DNA of 64,000 nt, taken from assembly GCF_900110115.1 (NCBI RefSeq), contig NZ_FOCM01000001.1:682001-746000 (forward strand), written 5' to 3'. The notes beneath the pieces are model-generated. The model saw nothing but the letters and a program-made list of their open reading frames with translations, was not told the origin of the DNA and ran no database searches. Below, one piece after another: positions 18,079 to 26,483 of the stretch. The stretch is from Palleronia pelagia. Its GTDB lineage: Bacteria; Pseudomonadota; Alphaproteobacteria; Rhodobacterales; Rhodobacteraceae. Position 1 is the first letter of the stretch. Every line of letters begins with the position of its first letter. Position numbers and translations under genes: made by a program.

Positions 18079-18771
18079 ATGGCCGTACAGCACGCCCCAC
18101 ACGTAATGATCGTCGAAGACGAGTCCTCGCAGCGCGAGATCCTGGCCTACAACCTTGAAGCCGAGGGATATTCGGTGTCCCGCGCGGCCAGCGGTGACGA
18201 GGCGCTCGAGGTGTTCCGCGCCAGCACGCCGGACCTGGTGGTGCTGGACTGGATGCTGCCGGGCGTCTCGGGGATCGAGGTCTGCCGCCAGCTGAAACGC
18301 GGTGCCGAGAGCCGCGAGGTGCCGATCATCATGCTGTCGGCACGCACCGAGGAAAGCGACCGTGTACGCGGGTTCGAGACCGGGGCCGACGATTACGTGA
18401 CCAAGCCGTACTCGGTGGCCGAGCTCATGGCGCGGGTGCGCGCGCATCTGCGCCGCACGCGTCCGGCGGCGGTCGGTCAGATCCTTCAATTTGACGACAT
18501 CACGCTGGATCCCGAAACGCACCGGGTGCACCGCGGCGATATGGAGCTGAAGCTGGGACCGACCGAGTTCCGGTTGCTGTCGACCTTCATGGAGCGTCCG
18601 GGTCGCGTCTTCAGCCGGGAACAGCTGCTGGACCGGGTCTGGGGGCGCGACATCTACGTCGACAGCCGCACCGTGGACGTACACGTGGGGCGCTTGCGCA
18701 AGTCGCTGGGCGCCGACGCGATGCCGGATCCCATCCGCACGGTGCGCGGCGCGGGATACGCGCTGGGGTGA
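18079..18771 (+). CDS. phoB: phosphate regulon response regulator PhoB
   Basis: The 230-residue regulator has a receiver domain (acidic pair IVEDE, phospho-acceptor Asp57 in VVLDWMLPG, Lys in DYVTKPYS) and a winged-helix DNA-binding domain (about 130-228, with RTVDVHVGRLRKSLG). It binds Pho boxes such as the one before pstS. It starts 2 nt after the phoU stop, so it is part of the same transcript and probably autoregulated. Confidence 0.95.
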   Translation: MAVQHAPHVMIVEDESSQREILAYNLEAEGYSVSRAASGDEALEVFRASTPDLVVLDWMLPGVSGIEVCRQLKRGAESREVPIIMLSARTEESDRVRGFETGADDYVTKPYSVAELMARVRAHLRRTRPAAVGQILQFDDITLDPETHRVHRGDMELKLGPTEFRLLSTFMERPGRVFSREQLLDRVWGRDIYVDSRTVDVHVGRLRKSLGADAMPDPIRTVRGAGYALG

Positions 18772-19096
18772 CATGCGCAGGGCTGCGCAGGTGACTGATA
18801 TTATTGAGGGAATCCGGCCAAGGGGCACCGTTCGCACCGGTCGGATAATTTACATAATCATGATTATACGACTCATACATGTCTACGCGGCCGAACGCCC
18901 TTGCGCCCTTACCAGCGGTGATTTCGCCGTCTGGTGATCCTGTGCGAAGCACAGCGAGCCTTTACACCGATCCCGACCCCACGCTGTTGTGCCTTCAACG
19001 CGGCGCGACCAGCCGAGCGGTCGCCCTGTCGTCCGCCCTTGCATCGCACCATCGCACTTCCGATAAGTCCGGGAACGCAAACGCAAGGCGCCCCCA
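18772..19096. other. 325-bp intergenic region between phoB and aroQ
   Basis: No credible coding frame is seen. The first half is A+T-rich for this genome (18800-18880) and contains the palindrome at 18854-18867. The second half is GC-rich without clear structure. I see no terminator after phoB. The aroQ promoter must lie here, or aroQ is read from phoB. Confidence 0.5.
18854..18867. promoter_or_regulatory. A+T-rich 14-bp palindrome, possible operator
   Basis: ATAATCATGATTAT is a perfect 14-bp palindrome inside an unusually A+T-rich stretch between phoB and aroQ. Its base composition and symmetry suggest a binding site for a dimeric regulator. I do not recognise the regulator. Confidence 0.4.
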
Positions 19097-19531
19097 ATGT
19101 CCAAAACCGTGCTGGTCCTGAACGGACCGAACCTGAATACTCTCGGGACCCGCCAGCCCGAGATCTACGGAAGCCAGACCCTGGCCGATGTCGAAGACGC
19201 CTGTCGCAAGCTTGGCGACGAGCTGTCGCTGAGCGTGAACTGCGCGCAGTCGAATTCCGAGGGCGACCTGGTGACGATGATCCAGAACGCGCGCGGCACT
19301 GTCGATGCCATCGTCATCAACGCGGGCGCCTACAGCCATACCTCGATCGCGATCCTGGATGCGCTGAACCTGTTCGACGGATTGGTGATCGAGGTCCACA
19401 TCTCGAACATCCACAAGCGCGAAGCCTTCCGCCACCATTCCCACATTTCGGACCGCGCGGACGGGGTGATCGTGGGCTGTGGCACGGACGGATACCTGCT
19501 GGCGCTACGGCACATCGCGGCGCGTGGATGA
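19097..19531 (+). CDS. aroQ: type II 3-dehydroquinate dehydratase
   Basis: The 144-residue enzyme dehydrates 3-dehydroquinate to 3-dehydroshikimate, the third shikimate step. Type II signatures are visible: [18 protein letters not shown] with catalytic Tyr24, [20 protein letters not shown], and [17 protein letters not shown] with catalytic His101. Type II enzymes form dodecamers and the length is normal. The gene stands alone and is convergent with tsf. Confidence 0.97.
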   Translation: MSKTVLVLNGPNLNTLGTRQPEIYGSQTLADVEDACRKLGDELSLSVNCAQSNSEGDLVTMIQNARGTVDAIVINAGAYSHTSIAILDALNLFDGLVIEVHISNIHKREAFRHHSHISDRADGVIVGCGTDGYLLALRHIAARG

Positions 19532-19565
19532 TGGCGCAAAAAGCGCTGTAAATCTCTGATTACTA

Positions 19566-19598
19566 AATAAAAAGGGCGCCCCGATTGGAGCGCCCTTT
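19566..19598 (-). terminator. rho-independent terminator of rpsB-tsf
   Basis: AAAGGGCGC and GCGCCCTTT form a 9-bp stem with a 10-nt loop. Read on the minus strand it is followed by TTATTTAG directly after the TTT of the stem. It lies 22 bp after the tsf stop. Confidence 0.8.
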
Positions 19599-19619
19599 GC
19601 CGTTGGCATGTCGTGCGGA

Positions 19620-20495
19620 TCAGCCCTTTGCGGCCTTGGCGACCTCGGCGGCGAAGTCTTCCTTCTCGACCTCGATCCCCTCGCCCACTTCGACGCGGGC
19701 GAAACCGGTGATCTCGATGCCGGCTTCCTTGGCGGCGGCGCCGACGGTCAGGTCGGGGTTCACCACGAAGGCCTGGTTGACCAGGGTCACCTCGCTCAGG
19801 AACTTCTTCATGCGGCCTTCGATCATCTTCTCGATGACCTGCTCGGGCTTGCCGGATTCGCGGGCGATTTCCATCTGCACCTGCTTTTCCTTCTCGACCA
19901 CGGACGGGTCCAGATCGGCCTCGGACAGCGACGCGGGCTTCACCGCGGCGATGTGCATGGCAACCTGGCGGGCCACATCGGCGTTGTCGCCGGTGAAGGC
20001 CACCAGCACGCCGATCTTGCCCATGCCGTCGGTGGCGGCGTTGTGGACGTAGGCGGCCACGTTTTCGCCGGTCAGCACTTCCATGCGGCGCAGGGTCATG
20101 TTCTCGCCGATCTTGGCGATGGCGTCGGTGATCCGCTCTTTCACGGGCTTGCCGCCCATGTCGGCCTCGGACAGCGCGGCCACGTCATCGACGGTCAGCG
20201 CGACACCGGCGATATCACCGATGAGCTGCTGGAATTCGGCGTTCTTGGCGACGAAGTCGGTTTCCGAGTTCAGCTCGACCGCGACGCCCTTGCCGCCATC
20301 GACCTTCACGGCCACCAGGCCCTCGGCCGCGGTGCGGTCGGCCTTCTTCGCGGCCTTGGCCAGGCCCTTGGTGCGCAGCCAGTCCACTGCGGCGTCCATG
20401 TCGCCGTCGGTTTCGGTCAGCGCCTTCTTGGCATCCATCATGCCCGCGCCGGTGGCTTCGCGGAGTTTCTTCACGTCTGCTGCGGTGATCGCCAT
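19620..20495 (-). CDS. tsf: translation elongation factor Ts
   Basis: The 291-residue EF-Ts regenerates EF-Tu-GTP by displacing GDP. It has the N-terminal UBA-like segment [21 protein letters not shown], the EF-Tu-contacting [15 protein letters not shown] motif and two dimerisation-type subdomains. It follows rpsB after 78 bp in the usual rpsB-tsf operon and ends at a clear terminator. Confidence 0.97.
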   Translation of the reverse strand: MAITAADVKKLREATGAGMMDAKKALTETDGDMDAAVDWLRTKGLAKAAKKADRTAAEGLVAVKVDGGKGVAVELNSETDFVAKNAEFQQLIGDIAGVALTVDDVAALSEADMGGKPVKERITDAIAKIGENMTLRRMEVLTGENVAAYVHNAATDGMGKIGVLVAFTGDNADVARQVAMHIAAVKPASLSEADLDPSVVEKEKQVQMEIARESGKPEQVIEKMIEGRMKKFLSEVTLVNQAFVVNPDLTVGAAAKEAGIEITGFARVEVGEGIEVEKEDFAAEVAKAAKG

Positions 20496-20573
20496 CTCGG
20501 GCTCTCCTCAAGTCTTGAAATGAACGGGGCGGACCCCTGCCCGCCCCTGAAGATTTGCAAGGAACGCGGGGAC

Positions 20574-21434
20574 TTACGCCTCGCCCTTTTCCTTGTTGTC
20601 CAGATCCAGCGGCGCGCCTTCGGCGACCGCGTCGTTGGCGACGGCCTCGTCGCTGATCTCGACGGTGTCCTCGGCGTTGGCGGGCGTCTCGACCACTTCT
20701 TCACCCGCGTCTTCCATGGCGCCCACATCGACACCGGCGGCGCCCAGCTGCGCGGACATGCCATCCAGCGCGGCACGGCTCACCAGGTCGCAATACAGGG
20801 CGATGGCGCGCGCGGCGTCATCGTTGCCCGGGATGATGTAGTCCACGCCATCGGGCGAGCAGTTGGTGTCGACCACGGCGACGACCGGGATGCCCAGCTT
20901 CTTGGCTTCGGCGATGGCCAAGTCTTCCTTGTTGACGTCGATGACGAACAGCAGGTCCGGCACGCCGCCCATTTCGCGGATACCGCCCAGCGAGGCGTTT
21001 AGCTTGGCCTGGTCACGCTCCATCGACAGGCGCTCGCGCTTGGTCAGGCCCTCGGCGCCCTCGGCCATGCGCTCGTCGATTTCCTTCAGGCGGGCGATGG
21101 ATTTGGACACGGTCTGCCAGTTGGTCAGCGTGCCGCCCAGCCAACGGTGGTTCATGTAATACTGCGCGCAGCGCTCGGCGGCGTCGGCGATGGGCTTCTG
21201 GGCCTGGCGCTTGGTGCCGACGAACAGGATGCTGCCGTTCTTGGCCACGGTGTCGCGGATGACCTGCAGCGCCTTGTCCAGCATCGGGACGGTCTGCGTC
21301 AGGTCCATGATGTGGATGCCGTTGCGGTCGCCGTAGATGAATTCGCCCATGCGGGGATTCCACCGCTGGGTCTGGTGACCGAAGTGCACGCCAGCTTCCA
21401 GCAGCTGACGCAAAGAGAACTCGGGAAGAGCCAT
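20574..21434 (-). CDS. rpsB: 30S ribosomal protein S2
   Basis: The 286-residue protein starts [22 protein letters not shown] and has the S2 signatures [34 protein letters not shown] and [20 protein letters not shown]2 binds the 30S head-body junction. A C-terminal acidic tail of about 50 residues ([18 protein letters not shown]) extends beyond the E. coli protein and is usual in alphaproteobacteria. The start at 21434 matches the conserved N-terminus. Confidence 0.97.
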   Translation of the reverse strand: MALPEFSLRQLLEAGVHFGHQTQRWNPRMGEFIYGDRNGIHIMDLTQTVPMLDKALQVIRDTVAKNGSILFVGTKRQAQKPIADAAERCAQYYMNHRWLGGTLTNWQTVSKSIARLKEIDERMAEGAEGLTKRERLSMERDQAKLNASLGGIREMGGVPDLLFVIDVNKEDLAIAEAKKLGIPVVAVVDTNCSPDGVDYIIPGNDDAARAIALYCDLVSRAALDGMSAQLGAAGVDVGAMEDAGEEVVETPANAEDTVEISDEAVANDAVAEGAPLDLDNKEKGEA

Positions 21435-21553
21435 TTGCTTATCCTTTTCCGGTTTCATGCCTCGGCGGTGCTGTTCAGCCCGGATGGGCCAACCGGTGGA
21501 TCTCCGGGGATGTCTCCCCCGATAGACCCGAGCTCCGCCTGCGAAGTGCGGCT

Positions 21554-21582
21554 GCGTTACGGCGGATTCGCCCGGAATGCAA
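21554..21582 (-). promoter_or_regulatory. probable sigma-70 promoter of rpsB-tsf
   Basis: On the minus strand TTGCAT (21582-21577) and TAACGC (21559-21554) are separated by 17 bp. Transcription would start near 21547, giving a leader of about 113 nt. That leader holds small GC hairpins around 21481-21521, where S2 feedback control could act, although I cannot match it to a known S2 leader. Confidence 0.45.
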
Positions 21583-21669
21583 GCCCGCGCGCGCACCGTC
21601 GCACCTGCAATCGCGCGGCTTGGCCAGTTTCCCTTGCGCCCGCCCGCCGACTGGATCAACAGGTGGGTC

Positions 21670-22557
21670 ATGGAGACTTCGGTTCTGTGCATCGGATCGG
21701 TCCTGTGGGACACGATCGGACGAACGGCGCGGCCGCTGGCCATCGGCAACGACGTGCCGGGCCGGATCACGCGCGATCCGGGCGGCGTGGCGTTGAACGT
21801 GGCGATGGGGCTGGTGCGGTTGGGTCTGTCCCCTGCCCTGCTCAGCGCCGTGGGCCGCGACATGGATGGGGACGCGATCCTCGCCGCCGCGCGATCCCGC
21901 GGGATCAACTGCGACATGGTCTACGTCTCGGACGACCTGCCAACCGACCGCTACATGGCGATCGAGGGCGCGGGCGGGCTGGTCGCGGCCATCGCCGATG
22001 CCCATTCGCTCGAGGCGGCGGGCGACAAGATCCTGGCGCCACTGCTGGACGGGCGGCTGGGCGGTGAGGACGCGCCTTATACCGGCTGCGCCGCGCTGGA
22101 CGGCAACCTGTCCGAGGACCTGCTGACCGCCATCGCCAAGGGCCCGTGGCTGGCCGCGGCCGACCTGCGCGTGGCGCCCGCCTCGCCCGGCAAGGCGCTG
22201 CGCCTGCTGCCGCTGCTGCGCCACCCGAAGGCGACGTTCTACGTCAATCTCGAAGAAGCCGGCCTGCTGCTGGGCGAAGCCCCGGCCGACAGCGCGGCGG
22301 CGGCGCAGGCGCTGGTTGTCAGGGGCGCGGCACGGGCGCTGGTGACCGACGGGCCCCGGCCCGCCGCCATGGCCGACACCGAAATCTGCGTCACCGCCAC
22401 GCCGCCCGAGGTGACCGTGGCGCGCGTGACCGGCGCGGGCGACAGCTTCATGGCCGCCCATATCGCGGCCGAATTGCGTGGCCTGACCGGTCGCGCGACG
22501 CTGGATGCCGCGCTGGTGGCGGCGGCCGCCTTCGTTGCAGGGGATGATCCGGAATGA
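21670..22557 (+). CDS. psuK: PfkB-family carbohydrate kinase, probable pseudouridine kinase
   Basis: The 295-residue kinase has the ribokinase-family N-terminal [14 protein letters not shown] and [15 protein letters not shown] blocks and the C-terminal catalytic [14 protein letters not shown] motif with the base Asp. The gene overlaps psuG by ATGA. PfkB kinases paired with PsuG phosphorylate pseudouridine from RNA turnover to pseudouridine 5'-phosphate. The function is taken mainly from this pairing. The first ATG (21670) that keeps the family N-terminus was used. Confidence 0.88.
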   Translation: METSVLCIGSVLWDTIGRTARPLAIGNDVPGRITRDPGGVALNVAMGLVRLGLSPALLSAVGRDMDGDAILAAARSRGINCDMVYVSDDLPTDRYMAIEGAGGLVAAIADAHSLEAAGDKILAPLLDGRLGGEDAPYTGCAALDGNLSEDLLTAIAKGPWLAAADLRVAPASPGKALRLLPLLRHPKATFYVNLEEAGLLLGEAPADSAAAAQALVVRGAARALVTDGPRPAAMADTEICVTATPPEVTVARVTGAGDSFMAAHIAAELRGLTGRATLDAALVAAAAFVAGDDPE

Positions 22558-23489
22558 GCTTGCCCATGATCCAGTCGGACGAGGTCGCCGACGCGCTGCG
22601 CAACGGCGCGCCGATCGTCGCGCTCGAATCCACCATCATCACCCACGGGATGCCCTGGCCGCAGAATCTCGAAGTCGCGCGCCGGGTCGAGGACACGGTA
22701 CGCGAAGGCGGCGCGGTGCCCGCCACCATCGCGGTGATCGACGGGACCCTGCACGTGGGCCTGACCGACGCGCAGCTCGAGGATCTTGCGCAGCGCGACG
22801 GCGTAGCCAAGCTCAGCCGGGCCGACATCGCCGCCTGCATGGCCACCGGCGGCACCGGCGCCACCACCGTGGCCGCCACCATGATCGGCGCCCGGCTGGC
22901 GGGCATCGACGTCTTCGCCACCGGCGGTATCGGCGGTGTGCATCGCGGGGCCGAAGACAGCTTCGACATCTCCGCCGACCTGCGCGAGTTGTCCGAAACG
23001 CCCGTCACCGTGGTCGCGGCGGGGGCAAAGGCGATCCTCGACCTGCCGAAAACCTGGGAGGTGCTTGAGACGTTGGGCGTGCCCGTCATCGCCGTGGGAC
23101 AGGACAGTATCCCGGCCTTCTGGTCGGCCATGTCTCCCCACCCCGCGCCCCTGCGGATGGACCGCGCGTCCGAGATCGCTGCGGCCCACGTGATGCGGGG
23201 CGCCATGGGGCTGCCCGGCGGACAGTTGGTGGCCAACCCGATTCCCGCGCCCGATGAGATCCCGGCCGAGGTGCTCGCCCCCGTGATCGACCAAGCGCTG
23301 GAGGAAGCGGCGGCGCAAGGCATCGCGGCCAAGGCGGTGACGCCCTTCCTGCTCGCGCGGATCTTCGAGCTGACCGAGGGCCGGTCGCTCGAGGCCAATA
23401 TTGCGCTGGTGCTGAACAACGCGCGTCTGGCCGCTGAAATTGCACAGGAAATCGGCGTAGCCCGAAGCGCCGGCGCCCCGGGCGCTTGA
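22554..23489 (+). CDS. psuG: pseudouridine-5'-phosphate glycosidase
   Basis: The 311-residue enzyme splits pseudouridine 5'-phosphate into uracil and ribose 5-phosphate by breaking the C-C glycosidic bond. Family blocks are ALESTIITHGMPWPQNLEVARRVE, GGTGATTVAATM, VFATGGIGGVHRGAEDSFDISADL and VVAAGAKAILDLPKTWEVLETLGVPV, the last holding the catalytic Lys region. The C-terminal ALVLNNARLAAEIA is also typical. It forms a two-gene catabolic unit with psuK. Confidence 0.95.
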   Translation: MSLPMIQSDEVADALRNGAPIVALESTIITHGMPWPQNLEVARRVEDTVREGGAVPATIAVIDGTLHVGLTDAQLEDLAQRDGVAKLSRADIAACMATGGTGATTVAATMIGARLAGIDVFATGGIGGVHRGAEDSFDISADLRELSETPVTVVAAGAKAILDLPKTWEVLETLGVPVIAVGQDSIPAFWSAMSPHPAPLRMDRASEIAAAHVMRGAMGLPGGQLVANPIPAPDEIPAEVLAPVIDQALEEAAAQGIAAKAVTPFLLARIFELTEGRSLEANIALVLNNARLAAEIAQEIGVARSAGAPGA

Positions 23490-23550
23490 TCCTTGTTGTG
23501 CCCTCGCGCGCCCACACCTAAGTAATGCCGAGACCGATCAGGGCCCCTTC

Positions 23551-24252
23551 ATGAGCAACTTTTCCGCCGATCCCGAGCCGCCCAAGCGCAAGTCGCTGTT
23601 CGCGGGACTGCGCGCCAATTTCCTGACCGGCCTCGTCGTGATCGCGCCCATCGGTCTGACCATCTGGCTGATCTGGGCCGTCATCGGATGGGTCGATGGC
23701 TTCGTGCTGCCCTTCGTTCCGAACCGCTTCAAGCCCGAGCAGTATATCGGCATCAACCTGCGCGGCGTGGGCGTGGTGTTCTTCCTGGTCTTCACGGTGC
23801 TGATCGGCTGGCTGGCCAAGGGGCTGATCGGGCGGTCGCTGCTGCGCTGGGGCGAAAGCCTGGTGGCGCGCACGCCGGTGGTCCGGTCGGTCTATAACGG
23901 GTTGAAGCAGATCGCCGAGACGGTCTTCGCCCAGTCGGACACCAGCTTCGACCGGGCCGTTCTGCTGGAATACCCGCGCAAGGGATTGTGGGCCGTCGCC
24001 TTCATCTCGACCGATGCGCGGGGCGAGATCGACGAGAGCATCCCATCGACCGAGCAGAAGGTGGCGGTCTTCCTGCCGACCACACCGAACCCGACCTCGG
24101 GCTTTTTGCTGTTTGCCCGCCGCTCCGACCTGATCGAGCTGGAGATGACCGTCGAGGACGCCGCCAAGCTCGTGATCTCGGCCGGGCTCGTCTACCCCAA
24201 CGCCAAGGATCCAACGCGGCCCGCCGAACAACCCGCCCAGGCGGCCGAGTGA
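23551..24252 (+). CDS. DUF502-family inner-membrane protein
   Basis: The 233-residue protein has two membrane helices (about residues 24-50 and 70-92) and the family blocks LRANFLTGLVVIAPIGLTIWLIW, ARTPVVRSVYNGLKQIAETVF and VAVFLPTTPNPTSGFLLF. DUF502 proteins occur widely in bacteria and plants; no biochemical role is established. It follows psuG by 61 bp and converges on the patatin gene with no gap. Confidence 0.9.
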   Translation: MSNFSADPEPPKRKSLFAGLRANFLTGLVVIAPIGLTIWLIWAVIGWVDGFVLPFVPNRFKPEQYIGINLRGVGVVFFLVFTVLIGWLAKGLIGRSLLRWGESLVARTPVVRSVYNGLKQIAETVFAQSDTSFDRAVLLEYPRKGLWAVAFISTDARGEIDESIPSTEQKVAVFLPTTPNPTSGFLLFARRSDLIELEMTVEDAAKLVISAGLVYPNAKDPTRPAEQPAQAAE

Positions 24253-25287
24253 TCAACCGTACATCGCGGCAAGATCGACCGACGATTCCTGTCCGATCTG
24301 CTCCAGATGCGCTGACAGGAACCTGTCGGCCGCCGCCCGCCCCGCGGCCTTCAGGCGCGCCAGGATGATCGGCTGTGGCACGGTCTTGGTGGCCACCGAC
24401 AGGCCAGTCATCGTGTCGTCATCGGCGATCATGTGCACCAGCACCCGTTTCATCTGCCCCTCGGGGATGCGGCCCTCGGCGATCATGCGCTGCACGAAGG
24501 CGATGGCGCGCAGCTCGGACAGAAGCGCGCTGTTGAAGCTGATCTCGTTGACGCGGTTCAGGATCTCCTGCGCTGTATAGGGCAACTCGGCCCGCTCCAG
24601 CGGATTGATGTTCACGATCACCACGTCGTCTGGCAGATGCGGCTCGTAAAGCGGAAACAGGGCGGGATTGCCGGAATAGCCACCGTCCCAGTAGGATGCG
24701 ACCGTCCCGTCGGGCTCGGCGATCTCGACGGCACGGAACAAGGTGGGCAGGCAGGCCGAGGCCAGCAGCGCGTCGACCCCGATCTCGCCGTGCCGGAAGA
24801 CGCGCACCTTTCCGGTGCGCACGTTGGTGGCGCATACCGACAGGTCGGGGCCCGCGGCACTGCACACCTCGTCGAAGCGCAGGTCCTCGAGGATCGAACG
24901 CAGCGGGTTCACGTAGAACGGGCCCAGGCCATAGGGGCTGGTCGCCCGCGCCAGCCAGTCGCCGATGGCATAGCCCGGCGAGTATTCGATCGCACGGCCC
25001 AGGAACGGCGTCGACGGCAGCAGGGCGTTGACCCAGGGCGTGCCGTCCAGGCTGCCCAAGGCGCCGATCCGGCCCCAGAGCCACGCCAAGTTCTCGCGCG
25101 CCGCCTCGGCCCCGCCCGACAGCAACCCCGCCTTCAGCGCCGCACCGTTCAGCGCCCCGGCCGAGGTGCCCGAAATGCCGGCGATCTCGACCTCGCCCCC
25201 TTCCAGGATGCGGTCGAGCACGCCCCAGGTGAAGGCGCCATGCGCGCCGCCGCCCTGCAGCGCCAGGTTGATCCGCGGCTTCGTCAT
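24253..25287 (-). CDS. patatin-like phospholipase
   Basis: The 344-residue protein has the patatin oxyanion loop QGGGAHGAF (about residues 11-19), the nucleophile elbow GISGTSAGA (Ser42) and the catalytic Asp in YWDGGYSGNP. This Ser-Asp dyad hydrolyses acyl esters such as phospholipids. Alphaproteobacterial relatives next to bdhA-type genes are sometimes linked to polyhydroxybutyrate turnover, and here 3-hydroxybutyrate dehydrogenase is just upstream on the same strand (92 bp). That link is only contextual. ATG 25287 was chosen from the N-terminal motif. Confidence 0.9.
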   Translation of the reverse strand: MTKPRINLALQGGGAHGAFTWGVLDRILEGGEVEIAGISGTSAGALNGAALKAGLLSGGAEAARENLAWLWGRIGALGSLDGTPWVNALLPSTPFLGRAIEYSPGYAIGDWLARATSPYGLGPFYVNPLRSILEDLRFDEVCSAAGPDLSVCATNVRTGKVRVFRHGEIGVDALLASACLPTLFRAVEIAEPDGTVASYWDGGYSGNPALFPLYEPHLPDDVVIVNINPLERAELPYTAQEILNRVNEISFNSALLSELRAIAFVQRMIAEGRIPEGQMKRVLVHMIADDDTMTGLSVATKTVPQPIILARLKAAGRAAADRFLSAHLEQIGQESSVDLAAMYG

Positions 25288-25323
25288 GTCGCCCCCGGTC
25301 TGGGGCGGTGCGCCCCGCCCCTG

Positions 25324-25344
25324 CTTCATCTTTCAACAAATACC
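25324..25344 (-). repeat. dispersed intergenic motif, copy 1
   Basis: Read on the minus strand, GGTATTT, three variable bases (GTT) and GAAAGATGAAG lie between the hydroxybutyrate dehydrogenase and patatin genes. The copy at 29727-29747 is identical at 18 of 21 positions. Related intergenic motifs are, to my recollection, frequent in Rhodobacteraceae genomes. Confidence 0.55.
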
Positions 25345-25379
25345 TATGGCGCGCCCGACGCCCCGGGCGCGCCCTTCGA

Positions 25380-26153
25380 TCACAGCGCGGTCCAGCCGCC
25401 ATCCACGCTGATCGTGGTGCCGGTGATCTGCGCGGCCGCGTCCGAGCACAGGAAGACGGCCGTGCCGCCCACCTGTTCGACGGTGGCGAACTCCTTGCTG
25501 GGCTGGCGCTCCAGAATGACCTTCTGCTTCACCTCGTCCTCGGACATATCGTATTTCTTCGCCGTGTCCGGGATCTGCGCCTCGACCAGGGGCGTCAGGA
25601 CGTAACCGGGACAGATCGCGTTGCATGTGATCGGTTCGCGCGCCGTTTCCAGCCCGACGGTCTTGCTCAGCCCGACGATGCCGTGCTTGGCGGCGATGTA
25701 GGCGGATTTGTAGGGCGACGCGGTCAGGCCATGGGCCGAGGCGATGTTGACGATCCGGCCCCAGCCCGCCTTTCGCATCATCGGCAGCGCCACGGCGGTG
25801 GTGTGGAAGGCCGAGCTGAGATTGATGGCGATGATCGCGTCCCATTTCTCGGTCGGGAACTCGTCCACCGGGGCCACGTGCTGGATGCCGGCGTTGTTAA
25901 CCAGGATGTCGCAGGCGCCTGCCTGTTCGACCAGGGCGCGGGCCTCGTCGGCCTTGCTGAGATCGGCCTTGATGTAACGTGCCGTCACGCCGAACGCATC
26001 GGCGATTTCCCGCGCAAGCGCGTGATCCTCGTCCCGGTCCGTGAACGAATTCAGCACCACGTCGGCGCCCGCGCGCGCCAGTTCGCGCGCCACGCCCAGC
26101 CCGATTCCCGAGTTCGAGCCGGTGATGACGGCGGTCTTGCCCTTCAGCTGCAT
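25380..26153 (-). CDS. bdhA: 3-hydroxybutyrate dehydrogenase (short-chain dehydrogenase)
   Basis: The 257-residue SDR enzyme has the NAD site TGSNSGIGLG (residues 11-20), NNAGIQHV, and the catalytic Ser139, Tyr152 (YIAAK) and Lys156. The blocks GLTASPYKSAYIAAKHGIVGLSKTVGLE and ICPGYVLTPLVEAQI are typical of D-3-hydroxybutyrate dehydrogenase. It interconverts 3-hydroxybutyrate and acetoacetate in storage-polymer and ketone-body use. A 330-bp upstream region contains a possible dyad operator and a promoter-terminator unit, described separately. Confidence 0.92.
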   Translation of the reverse strand: MQLKGKTAVITGSNSGIGLGVARELARAGADVVLNSFTDRDEDHALAREIADAFGVTARYIKADLSKADEARALVEQAGACDILVNNAGIQHVAPVDEFPTEKWDAIIAINLSSAFHTTAVALPMMRKAGWGRIVNIASAHGLTASPYKSAYIAAKHGIVGLSKTVGLETAREPITCNAICPGYVLTPLVEAQIPDTAKKYDMSEDEVKQKVILERQPSKEFATVEQVGGTAVFLCSDAAAQITGTTISVDGGWTAL

Positions 26154-26187
26154 GTCGGATTCCTGTCTGCAAAACTTCGCTGGCGCG

Positions 26188-26208
26188 TTTCTGCACCTGC
26201 AAACAAAG
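26188..26208 (-). promoter_or_regulatory. possible operator upstream of bdhA
   Basis: TTTCTGCA, CC and TGCAAACA form an imperfect dyad of TGCA half-sites, and a second TGCAAAA element occurs at 26168-26174. TGC/TTTGCAAA-type sites are used by short-chain fatty-acid regulators and PhaR-type regulators in related bacteria. The match is partial. Confidence 0.3.
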
Positions 26209-26296
26209 CGAATCCAGCCCGATTTGGTTCACGAAACGGGCGATTCGTCCAAAAATCGTGGTGGACCAAGGACCTAGGAGTCAGCTTGAAGCCAAT

Positions 26297-26324
26297 AAAA
26301 AAACGCCCGCGCAAGGCGGGCGTT
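26297..26324 (-). terminator. strong rho-independent terminator with no gene before it
   Basis: AACGCCCGC and GCGGGCGTT form a 9-bp stem with a 5-nt loop. On the minus strand a run of seven T (positions 26303-26297, the first two inside the stem) ends it. No minus-strand coding gene lies upstream for more than 2 kb. Confidence 0.85.
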
Positions 26325-26371
26325 AAGTTATTGAGGCAGGTTTCATACAGGCAAGAAACCTATCGAGCAGT
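26297..26371 (-). ncRNA. candidate small RNA or attenuated leader upstream of bdhA
   Basis: A promoter-like pair (26378-26405) is followed on the minus strand by about 75 nt with no start codon and ribosome site. The RNA would fold into a first hairpin (AGGTTTC/GAAACCT, 26338-26361) and then a strong terminator (26297-26324). It is on the same strand as bdhA, 144 bp upstream. It may therefore be a free small RNA or a leader whose terminator controls read-through into bdhA. No known RNA family is recognised. Confidence 0.55.
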
Positions 26372-26377
26372 GCCCCT

Positions 26378-26405
26378 GTTATACGCCATTCTCCGCGCAG
26401 ATCAA
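26378..26405 (-). promoter_or_regulatory. probable sigma-70 promoter of the candidate small RNA
   Basis: On the minus strand TTGATC (26405-26400) and TATAAC (26383-26378) are separated by 16 bp. The predicted transcript would begin near 26371 and end at the terminator at 26297. Confidence 0.55.
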
Positions 26406-26483
26406 ATCCAAAAAGTTTGCTGTTCGCCGCAAGCCCCCGTAATCTGGGCCAAACAAGAAACGGCGCAGCAGACAGGTTCCCCA

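Noticed and set aside
15161-18100. Long open minus-strand frame opposite pstA-pstB-phoU
   Set aside because: It is antisense to well-conserved genes on the plus strand. Its composition (His, Arg, Asp, Gly, Val rich) is typical of a third-position shadow, with no domain seen.
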